DNA from: JAJYKN01 sp045403145
GTDB lineage: Bacteria; Nitrospirota; UBA9217
DNA length: 14,252 bases
Assembly (NCBI GenBank): GCA_045403145.1
Contig: JAXIPA010000193.1
Location: 1-14,252 of the forward strand
Direction of reading: 5' to 3'
Below the pieces are notes generated by a model. That model searched no databases and was not told where the DNA came from. It worked only from the letters and a program-made list of their open reading frames with translations. This document shows, in pieces, positions 8,987 through 14,252 of the stretch. Within the stretch, counting starts at the first letter, position 1. Each line of letters starts with the position of its first letter. Made by a program: the position numbers and the translations under genes.

Positions 8987-10348
8987 TTACATTCCTGCGT
9001 TTTCACCTTCCAGCCTCTTCCCCACCACCCTGTCCAGCCTTGCGCCCGCGTTCTGATAATCCGCTACGGCTCGCACGGAAGTTACTTTGGCCTGGTCAAG
9101 GTCCACCTGCGCCGTCAGGACTTCAAGGTATGTGGCTTTGCCCCGCTTGTAAAACTCCACTGCCGCCTGGTAGGCTTCATCCTGCGCTTCAACCATCCGC
9201 CTCGTGGAGTTGACCGAGGTGATGGAAGTCCGGAGATTTCCCAGTGCCTCGCGGAGGTCAACCTGCACCTGGTCCCGCACCGCCCGCTCACTCCAGGCGA
9301 CCTGGTTCACCCGCGAACGGGCCTTGCCCACCTGCGCCTTCGTGAGCCCGCCTTCAAAAAGCGCCCACTCCAGGAACACACCCGCGGTCCACTCCGAATC
9401 CCAGGAAGTAACGTCCCGGTCGCGGTACCCATAGGTCCACTGGAGGCTTATCTCCGGCCAGTACGGTCCCATCGCCGACTGAAGCAACGCCTCGGATTGT
9501 TCTTTGAGCAGCCCGATCTTTTTCAGGTCAGAATTGTTCATCATGACCTCCTGGAGCAGAACATCCTCGCCCGCAGGCTCCTGCAATTCCGCGGGGAACA
9601 CATCTGCGATCTCCATGGCCGTCTGAAGATCGATCCCGATCACCTTCTTCAGGATGAGTCCGCTCAAACGGAATGCTTCACGCGCCTGCGACAGACTGCG
9701 CTCCGCGTCGAGCAGCTGGGCCTCCGCCCTGAGCAGCTCGATCTTCGTTGCCCTGCCGGCTTTGAAGAACGCTTCCGTGAGCTTGAAAAACGCTTCCCGC
9801 TGTTCGCGCGATACCTCGCTGACCCTCAGGATATCCCTGGCCTCCAGCACCCGGTAGTATGCCTGGCTAACAGCCAGGACCGTGTCGAGCCGGCTCGCCT
9901 CCGCTGACTCCTTCTGGGCTTCATTGGCCGAGAACGCCGCCGCTCGGCTGTTTCGGGTTTTCCCGCCGTCGAACAGGGTCTGCTTCACCCTGGCCTGCGC
10001 CAGGGCCTCTTCCGCGTAGACCATGGCGGGAAGAACTCCGATCCGGTCGCTGTCCAGCTGCTGGTAATATGCGCTGAGCGAGACCCGGGGATAGAGGGCG
10101 GATGCAGCGATGCGGTAGTCGTTTTCCAGTTCCGTTATCTTCTCCCGCTCGATCTGGAGCCCGGGATTATTCTGGAACGCAAGGCTGATGCACTCGTCGA
10201 GCGTAAGCCTGCGGACCGTCATTTCCGACTGCTGAACAGGGTCAGGCTGTCGTGGCGTTGCCGCGTCCTGGGCAAACACTTGTTTGTGCGCCGAAATGAC
10301 CACAAAAAAAAGAACAAGAGATAGTATATAGACGTGCAATCGATGCAT
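8987..10348 (-). CDS. TolC-family outer-membrane efflux protein
   Basis: This is the outer-membrane channel of the tripartite exporter, which would form a trimeric barrel with a long periplasmic alpha-helical tunnel. It has 453 residues with a signal peptide (hydrophobic YILSLVLFFVVISA, likely cleavage after VFA or VFAQ near residue 27). Two outer-membrane efflux repeats follow, rich in heptad-like Ala, Leu, Glu and Arg. Typical landmarks are LTLDECISLAFQNNPGLQIERE at the start of repeat one and KRGKATYLEVLTAQVDLDQAKV near the end of repeat two. The ATG at 10348 gives a normal signal peptide; the ribosome-binding site (AAGGG) is weak and rather far. It is the first gene of the exporter block. 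Gene order channel, adaptor, ATPase, permease, permease argues for one dedicated machine. Confidence 0.93.
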   Translation of the reverse strand: MHRLHVYILSLVLFFVVISAHKQVFAQDAATPRQPDPVQQSEMTVRRLTLDECISLAFQNNPGLQIEREKITELENDYRIAASALYPRVSLSAYYQQLDSDRIGVLPAMVYAEEALAQARVKQTLFDGGKTRNSRAAAFSANEAQKESAEASRLDTVLAVSQAYYRVLEARDILRVSEVSREQREAFFKLTEAFFKAGRATKIELLRAEAQLLDAERSLSQAREAFRLSGLILKKVIGIDLQTAMEIADVFPAELQEPAGEDVLLQEVMMNNSDLKKIGLLKEQSEALLQSAMGPYWPEISLQWTYGYRDRDVTSWDSEWTAGVFLEWALFEGGLTKAQVGKARSRVNQVAWSERAVRDQVQVDLREALGNLRTSITSVNSTRRMVEAQDEAYQAAVEFYKRGKATYLEVLTAQVDLDQAKVTSVRAVADYQNAGARLDRVVGKRLEGENAGM

Positions 10349-10401
10349 AATAAATTTTCCCTTGCGTTATAAATAGAGTCTTTTTTTTAAACATTCTTTT
10401 T

Positions 10402-10495
10402 CGTCATGCCGGACTTGATCCGGCATCCAGAAGGTCCTGAAAGAACTGGATTCCTGCTGGAGTTTATCCTCACGAAAGTGGGGACCAGAATGACT
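10402..10495. repeat. CGTCATGCC-type dispersed hairpin repeat, copy 2
   Basis: The element begins CGTCATGCC (10402-10410), continues with the same internal stretch as copy 1 (CTTGATCCGG, ATCCAGAAGG, then CTGGATTCC at 10447-10454 and beyond) and ends near GAATGAC. It is longer than copy 1 because the 3' half is diverged or extended. It lies between the periplasmic-protein gene and the channel gene, in the 211-bp gap that separates the sigma cassette from the exporter. The open frame that starts in it on the plus strand is judged not to be a gene. Confidence 0.7.
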
Positions 10496-10559
10496 GACTA
10501 TGTTGCCACGGAAATTAAAATACAGTCTCTAATAAGCGACGTTGACTCTGCATTCTCAG

Positions 10560-11051
10560 CTACCGGTCTTGCACATCCGGCGGGCACCCGGCCTGGACCC
10601 CGACTGACATTTTACTCTCGATCAGCTCGATGAATTTCCTTTGGTTCTCCTGGTCGAGGGTCGCCTTGACCTCGAGCATATGCGAAGTGATTCTTCGCTG
10701 CATGTCTTCCTGCATCCTGCTGATTCTGGAGATTGCGGCGTCAACGGCCTTCCGATCTGGCTCATCCGACCGCATGAGCATGAACAATTTTTTCCGTTCC
10801 GCGACGATCTCCTGCCGCCGCCGGTCTATCACGGCCCGGAAGGGGATCGTCTGTTCCTTCAGTGTCTTGAGCTGCGCAGGCTTGAGCGACAGCTCCTCGA
10901 AGAGGAACTGGTGCGGCTTCATCACGACGCCCATGGGAGAAACCCAGGGGGCGGGATGTTGATAGGCTCGGTACCCCGCGGTGGCAAGGACCGTCACGTT
11001 CAGGACCAGCGAGGCGATGAGGGCGAACTTGAGCACATTATTATTTCGCAT
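10560..11051 (-). CDS. CnrX/CpxP-like periplasmic sensor protein
   Basis: This 163-residue protein has one N-terminal membrane helix (about 7-25) and a periplasmic, mostly helical domain. It resembles the metal-resistance/Spy-CpxP superfamily: a first LTxxQ-like motif LSLKPAQ (54-60), a long charged helix (about 70-95), and a second motif LDQENQ (132-137) preceded by SHMLEVK. His47, Glu52/53 and His124 are placed where CnrX-type proteins carry metal ligands, but binding is not shown. Such proteins sense metals or misfolded envelope proteins and restrain the cognate anti-sigma factor. The ATG overlaps the end of the anti-sigma gene by 11 bp and has GGAGG six bases upstream, so translation is coupled. 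One Cys lies near the C-terminus (156). A plain periplasmic chaperone is the main alternative. Confidence 0.8.
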   Translation of the reverse strand: MRNNNVLKFALIASLVLNVTVLATAGYRAYQHPAPWVSPMGVVMKPHQFLFEELSLKPAQLKTLKEQTIPFRAVIDRRRQEIVAERKKLFMLMRSDEPDRKAVDAAISRISRMQEDMQRRITSHMLEVKATLDQENQRKFIELIESKMSVGVQAGCPPDVQDR

Positions 11052-11496
11052 TCTTCGCCTCCGTCATTGCGAGATACACGCCGCCCACGGAATCCGGCGG
11101 CGCGGGGTCGAAAACTTCGAGAGAGAATGACGAGGCAAAGTCCCCCATCGACGGCCCCGGCCCCGGCGCGCTGCTTACGAGAAGGCCGCCTGATATGACG
11201 CCCACGGTTATCATCAGAAGGACGACTGCGATCTCGGCAAACCGGACCAGAAGAGGAAATGCCGCCGTTCGCTGCGGCTTCATATCGGCTACCCTGGCCC
11301 TGACCCTGGCAGAAAACCAGGCAGGCGCCTTTTCCCGGTCCGCGCCTGCGAACGCCGCATGCATGCCCTGGAAAGCCTCCAGTCTTGCGCTGCATTCAGG
11401 GCATCCCTTCGCATGCGACTCAAACTGGACTTTTTCCCCGACCGTCAGTTCACCGTCCACATGCGGTGAAACCATCTTTGATTGTGAGCATTTCAT
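11041..11496 (-). CDS. Zinc-finger anti-sigma factor, membrane-anchored
   Basis: This is the probable inhibitor of the ECF sigma factor encoded just upstream. From the ATG at 11496 it has 151 residues. The cytoplasmic N-terminus carries a ZAS-type zinc motif (zf-HC2): Cys3, His12 and HAKGCPEC with His28, Cys32 and Cys35. A single membrane helix spans about 86-108, followed by a periplasmic tail of roughly 43 residues. ZAS anti-sigma factors grip their sigma partner through this domain and release it after proteolysis or a conformational signal. The ATG is preferred over a GTG three codons upstream because AGGTGG lies five bases before the ATG and overlaps the GTG. The sigma gene ends 55 bp upstream and the periplasmic-protein gene overlaps the 3' end. 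Confidence 0.88.
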   Translation of the reverse strand: MKCSQSKMVSPHVDGELTVGEKVQFESHAKGCPECSARLEAFQGMHAAFAGADREKAPAWFSARVRARVADMKPQRTAAFPLLVRFAEIAVVLLMITVGVISGGLLVSSAPGPGPSMGDFASSFSLEVFDPAPPDSVGGVYLAMTEAKNAK

Positions 11497-11501
11497 TTTC
11501 G

Positions 11502-11507
11502 CCACCT
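11502..11507 (-). promoter_or_regulatory. Ribosome-binding site of the anti-sigma gene
   Basis: AGGTGG on the minus strand is five bases from the ATG at 11496 and overlaps an in-frame GTG at 11505, which argues against that GTG as the start. Confidence 0.6.
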
Positions 11508-11551
11508 ACCTGTTTAAACGGATGAGTTCCGGTTTTGTTCCCTAATTTTTT

Positions 11552-12166
11552 TCAACGATTATTCCCCATCAATTCAAGAAGTTCTTCCCTGGCCCTCGAT
11601 ATTCTCGACTTGACCGTGCCCAGCGAGATGTCCAAAACATCGGAGATCTCCTCGTACGAGAGCCCTTCGAGCTCCTTCAGGACAATGACCATTCTCAGCT
11701 TCTGCGACAGCTTCGCAAGGCTCTTCCAGAGCGCCTGTTCCATCTGCCTGGATTCGGCAAGACGCTCGGGCGAGGGTTCGCCCGTGGGCAGGTCGTACTG
11801 AAGCTCCTCCCCTTCTCTGGTGCGTCTGAACAAGGAGTCAAAAAATGGTTTTCTCCTATAGTCAAGGCAGGTATTCACTGCAATGCGGTAGAGCCATGTA
11901 TAGAGAGACGCTTGGGGCTGGAATTTAGGCAGGTTCTGAAAGGCCTTGACGAAGGTGTCCTGCGCCGCGTCCTCGGCGTCATGGGCATTCCCCAGCAGGC
12001 GCCGGCAGAGGCCGTAGATCCGGTCCTGGTAGGCAAGGACGATCTCATCGAAGGCTGTTTCGTCTCCGTTCTTGAACCGGGTTATGAGGGGGAGGTCGTC
12101 AGGTGTCTGCATGGAGCGGTCCGTCACCACTTTGAAGGCATGATCCTGTTTCTGATCCGGAGCCAT
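11552..12166 (-). CDS. ECF (RpoE-type) RNA polymerase sigma factor
   Basis: This alternative sigma factor of the extracytoplasmic-function group has 204 residues with only the two core domains. Region 2 (about 25-105) contains FDEIVLAYQDRIYGLCRRLL, the core-binding DAEDAAQDTFVKAF and the -10-recognising TWLYRIAVNTCLDYRR. Region 4 (about 145-200) carries the helix-turn-helix LSYEEISDVLDISLGTVKSRISRARE. There is no extra C-terminal domain. It would be held inactive by the adjacent ZAS anti-sigma factor. The start is uncertain: the ATG at 12166 overlaps the kinase gene by 43 bp, while an ATG at 12112 (186 residues, MQTPDDLPLITRF) avoids overlap. Neither has a clear ribosome-binding site. Likely targets are its own cassette and the exporter, which is inference. 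Confidence 0.93.
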   Translation of the reverse strand: MAPDQKQDHAFKVVTDRSMQTPDDLPLITRFKNGDETAFDEIVLAYQDRIYGLCRRLLGNAHDAEDAAQDTFVKAFQNLPKFQPQASLYTWLYRIAVNTCLDYRRKPFFDSLFRRTREGEELQYDLPTGEPSPERLAESRQMEQALWKSLAKLSQKLRMVIVLKELEGLSYEEISDVLDISLGTVKSRISRAREELLELMGNNR

Positions 12167-12747
12167 GCCTGTTCCCGCGGCGACATGAGCTCAGGGCCGT
12201 AAATGGTTTTCATTTTTATGAGCGACAGGAGATCGGCGATGCCGATGAGTGAGGTCAGACACTTGCCGATGAGGGGGACGCTTCCGGGGTGAAGTGCTGA
12301 TGCAAGGTCCACGACGTAAACTTTGCTGTCAACGAGCAGGATGTTCGACCTCCGGTGAAGATCGAGATGGACCCACCCGCGCTCGTGCAGGCCATGGACG
12401 ATCCGCTCGAACTGACGAATGACCCCGGGCCCGAGCTCTCCCGGTTCCACAGCGCCAAGGTCTTTGCCTTCCAGAAATTCGACGGCGAGAGAAAACGGCG
12501 ATAATCGTTTGAACCGGGCCGGCAACCCATCGATCCCGGCAAGAGCGTCGTAGGCGTGCGCTTCCCGGCCGATGACGATGCGGCCGACGATGTTCCGCTC
12601 CCAGAAGCCCTTTTTTGAATAGTCCTTGACTACGAAACGCCGGCTGCCGGAGCGTGTGATGAACACATCGGCCTTGGTGAAACGTCCTGTGATCAGGACC
12701 TTCTCGGTATTAGCTACTGCCTCGCCGTATGTCAAATCCGTATGCAT
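12124..12747 (-). CDS. Atypical small kinase, LPS-kinase/RIO-like fold
   Basis: This is a predicted phosphotransferase of 207 residues with a compact protein-kinase-like fold. Visible catalytic elements are a VAIK-type Lys41 (RRFVVKD), a helix-C Glu62 (GREAHAY), the hinge-like VEFLEG, the catalytic loop VHLDLHRRSNILL with His127, Asp129 and Asn135, and the metal-binding Asp147 in VVDLAS in place of DFG. Asp129 and Asn135 are one residue further apart than in eukaryotic-type kinases, a spacing I associate with bacterial LPS-core/Kdo-kinase-like proteins. It has no signal peptide or membrane helix and should be cytoplasmic. It heads the cassette with the sigma gene. It could phosphorylate a lipopolysaccharide sugar or a protein; the substrate cannot be told. 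The ATG at 12747 has only a weak ribosome-binding site. Confidence 0.75.
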   Translation of the reverse strand: MHTDLTYGEAVANTEKVLITGRFTKADVFITRSGSRRFVVKDYSKKGFWERNIVGRIVIGREAHAYDALAGIDGLPARFKRLSPFSLAVEFLEGKDLGAVEPGELGPGVIRQFERIVHGLHERGWVHLDLHRRSNILLVDSKVYVVDLASALHPGSVPLIGKCLTSLIGIADLLSLIKMKTIYGPELMSPREQAWLRIRNRIMPSKW

Positions 12748-12777
12748 TATCCGCCGCGCGCCTGAAAAAGGTGAGTC

Positions 12778-12806
12778 ATTTTATGGGCACGGCGCTCAGG
12801 AGTCAA
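12778..12806 (-). promoter_or_regulatory. Near-consensus sigma70 promoter for the kinase-sigma cassette
   Basis: On the minus strand TTGACT (12801-12806) is followed after exactly 17 bp by TAAAAT (12778-12783). Each hexamer matches consensus at five of six positions. Transcription would start near 12771, giving a leader of about 24 bp before the kinase ATG. This suggests housekeeping transcription of the cassette rather than transcription driven only by its own sigma factor. Confidence 0.6.
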
Positions 12807-12826
12807 GGAATTTTGTCAGGAAAGGA

Positions 12827-12864
12827 CAGGCGAGGGCGTATCCGGCGGATATCGCCCTTGCCTG
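12827..12864 (-). terminator. Strong stem-loop after the secreted-protein gene
   Basis: The left arm CAGGCGAGGGCGTATCCG (12827-12844) pairs with a right arm ending at 12864 over about 17-18 bp, with one bulged T, one G-T pair and a very tight loop. On the minus strand it lies 15 bp past the stop of the gene at 12880-13371 and is followed by a mixed C/T stretch rather than a clean T run. It may therefore be an imperfect intrinsic terminator or a 3' stability hairpin. It precedes the cassette promoter. Confidence 0.55.
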
Positions 12865-12879
12865 CCGAAGAAGAACGCC

Positions 12880-13371
12880 TTACGATTGTTTTTCGCCCCG
12901 CCGCCATCCGGCCCATACGGGGACACCGTTCTCATCACGCAGTTTCAGCACCGCGCCGCCTTTCTTTACTTCGGCGGCGATGAAGATATCCGCGCCCGCG
13001 CGAGTGGCCTTGGCGCCCTTGATTTCCACCGTATCGCCCGTTGCCAGTTTCATGTCCTGCTTGTCGATGAACCACTGCGGTCCGAGGTGGACTGACAGCG
13101 TTTCTTTCCCCGTGTTCACCTTGAGAACAACGGCTGCTCCCGGCCCTCGCCCTGTTATCTGCTCCAGGGAAGCAACCTGTCCCGCAACAACCTCAACCTT
13201 GGCCGGATCGTACATCCTGCCCGCTCCGCCGCCCATGCCCCGTCCCGGCCCCATGCCGCTTCCGTCGCAGTTCCCCGGTCCTGTTCCCGGCCCCCGCCCC
13301 GGGGCTGCGATCACAACACCCGCAATGATGACAAATACCGCCGCCAACGCCGCTGCCATAAACCGTTTCAT
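12880..13371 (-). CDS. Secreted Gly/Pro-rich protein with small beta-barrel-like domain
   Basis: I do not recognise a named function. The 163-residue product has a clear signal peptide (MKRF, a hydrophobic stretch, cleavage near VIAAPG at 21-24), then a low-complexity linker of about 30 residues rich in Gly, Pro, Met and Arg (about 25-55) containing the only Cys. A C-terminal domain of about 105 residues follows with alternating short beta-strands: GQVASLEQI, AVVLKVNTG, LSVHLGPQWFI, GDTVEIKGAKA and AAEVKKGGAVLKLRD. The pattern suggests a small OB-fold-like or DUF5666-like barrel, which is inference. The start is supported by AGGAGG seven bases upstream of the ATG. It lies 117 bp after the LysR gene and is separated from the kinase by a hairpin and promoter. 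Confidence 0.75.
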   Translation of the reverse strand: MKRFMAAALAAVFVIIAGVVIAAPGRGPGTGPGNCDGSGMGPGRGMGGGAGRMYDPAKVEVVAGQVASLEQITGRGPGAAVVLKVNTGKETLSVHLGPQWFIDKQDMKLATGDTVEIKGAKATRAGADIFIAAEVKKGGAVLKLRDENGVPVWAGWRRGEKQS

Positions 13372-13378
13372 GTCCGTC

Positions 13379-13384
13379 CCTCCT
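13379..13384 (-). promoter_or_regulatory. Consensus ribosome-binding site of the secreted-protein gene
   Basis: AGGAGG on the minus strand lies seven bases before the ATG at 13371. It is among the strongest translation signals in the window and supports the gene being real. Confidence 0.7.
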
Positions 13385-13488
13385 TTAATTCGGTACTGTG
13401 TGAACTGATCATTGAGACACGAAGGACGTGCTTTGGTTGAATGGGGGAAAAACGATTTTTACGCCGCGGGAATCATTGCGGAAAAGCA

Positions 13489-14252
13489 TCATTTGTTCTT
13501 TTTCAACAGAAAATCAAGAAAGGCCTGACACAGGAGGGAACGGCTCTTGCCCTTGAGCAGGATGACGGAGAAGCTTCGTTCGATCGGAATGCCCTTGAGA
13601 CGAAGGGCGGTGAGCCGGCCCGACCGGATGTCGTCCTGAAGCGCGCGAATGGAGAGGATGGAGATGCCGAGACCGGCCTTGACAGACTGGCGCACGGCGT
13701 CGCTGCTGCCCATGACCGCTATGCTGTTCAGCTCGGCAAGAGGGAGCCCGGCCTTGTCAAGCCGTTCCTCCATGATGCGCCGCGTGCCGGACCCCTTCTC
13801 CCGCAGAATAAAGGGCTCGCCCCGAAGTTTGTCAACGGCAACGCTCTTTTTCTTCGTCCAGGCGTGGCCCGGCGGCACCGCGACGACGAGCTCGTCCCTG
13901 AGGAACGGGTGCGCCTCCAGATGAGGTTCGGTCACGCGCGCCCCCACTACGCCGATGCTCAAGTCGCCGTTCATCACGGCCTCGGCCACTTTGGCGGTAT
14001 CATCGATGACAAGCTGGATCGAGACGGAAGGATATTTTTTTTTGAAGGCGCCGATGATGGGCGGCATGATGTACGCGCCCGGGATGGTGCTCCCGCCGAT
14101 TTTCAAAAGACCGGCGATTGTCCCCGAGACGGCCTCGATCTCCTCCCGCGCATGGTCACGCAGGGCGATAAGCTTCTGGCCGGAGCGGAACAGGATGTTT
14201 CCCGCCTCCGTCGGGACGACCCGCGTGCCGAGGCGGTCGAGGAGTTTTACTC
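13489..14252 (-). CDS. LysR-family transcriptional regulator, N-terminus beyond window
   Basis: The reading frame runs open to the right edge, so only about 254 residues are present. The first visible residues (VKLLDRLGTRVVPTEAGNIL) are the end of the winged helix-turn-helix typical of LysR regulators, followed by the linker helix (IALRDHAREEIEAVSG) and the full effector-binding domain. That domain opens with LLKIGGSTIPGAYIMPP and contains DLSIGVVGA, DELVVAVPPGHAW and EKGSGTR, a CysB/CbbR-like pattern. It resembles LysR proteins annotated as linked to selenium metabolism, but that is recall and not tested. A TTG at 14106 is not the start, since family-specific sequence continues upstream of it. 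The target genes and effector are unknown; a divergent neighbour would lie outside the window. Confidence 0.88.
   Translation of the reverse strand, partial: VKLLDRLGTRVVPTEAGNILFRSGQKLIALRDHAREEIEAVSGTIAGLLKIGGSTIPGAYIMPPIIGAFKKKYPSVSIQLVIDDTAKVAEAVMNGDLSIGVVGARVTEPHLEAHPFLRDELVVAVPPGHAWTKKKSVAVDKLRGEPFILREKGSGTRRIMEERLDKAGLPLAELNSIAVMGSSDAVRQSVKAGLGISILSIRALQDDIRSGRLTALRLKGIPIERSFSVILLKGKSRSLLCQAFLDFLLKKNK

Noticed and set aside
10406..10633. Short plus-strand frame starting MPDLIRHPE
   Set aside because: This peptide is the usual translation of the CGTCAT-type repeat; no ribosome-binding site or protein feature is present.
11497..11505. GTG start for the anti-sigma factor
   Set aside because: The Shine-Dalgarno sequence overlaps this GTG; spacing favours the ATG at 11496.
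13420..13432. CACGAAGGACGTG as a LysR operator
   Set aside because: The arms are only four bases and lack the T-N11-A pattern; too weak to support.
14104..14106. TTG start of a 205-residue LysR fragment
   Set aside because: Family-specific LysR sequence continues in frame to the window edge, so the gene is cut by the window and not short.

Overview
This window looks like chromosomal DNA from a Gram-negative (diderm) bacterium. The coding parts are GC-rich with strong G/C third positions, and most intergenic gaps are more AT-rich. The Gram-negative call rests on a TolC-type outer-membrane channel, a periplasmic adaptor and a CnrX/CpxP-like periplasmic protein. The gene mix, and the dispersed intergenic repeats built on TCTGYG, CGTCATTCC and CCCATCCCC, remind me of Desulfobacterota or Nitrospirota. 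That placement is an inference; no rRNA or other marker is present.

Layout: positions 1-419 hold no gene, only short tandem repeats and a possible promoter. fumC (class II fumarase, + strand) follows and converges on uvrB (excision repair, - strand). Everything from uvrB to the right edge is on the minus strand. In transcription order, right to left, the genes are: a LysR-family regulator cut by the window edge; a small secreted Gly/Pro-rich protein; a four-gene cassette of an atypical kinase, an ECF sigma factor, a zinc-finger anti-sigma factor and a CnrX/CpxP-like periplasmic protein; a five-gene tripartite efflux system (TolC-like channel, MacA/HlyD-like adaptor, MacB/LolD-type ATPase, two MacB/FtsX-type permeases); then uvrB.

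How the genes may work together (inference): the sigma, anti-sigma and periplasmic protein resemble the CnrYXH logic, in which a periplasmic sensor and a membrane anti-sigma hold an ECF sigma factor until an envelope or metal signal arrives. The exporter directly downstream is the obvious candidate output. The kinase gene overlaps the 5' end of the sigma gene if the longer sigma start is used. A near-consensus promoter sits just upstream of the kinase, behind a strong hairpin that separates it from the secreted-protein gene.

The most unusual feature is the density of non-coding repeats in and around the exporter operon. Two intergenic elements (3957-4102 and 5605-5771) share one architecture: three tandem 9-10 bp units with a TCTGYG core at each end, in inverted orientation, with the outermost unit exactly conserved. 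A nested-palindrome element lies at 7070-7154, two CGTCAT-type hairpin elements lie at 4229-4305 and 10402-10495, and an ATTCCGCA-type repeat forms the C-terminal tail of one permease. I found no rRNA, tRNA, CRISPR array, insertion sequence or phage gene.
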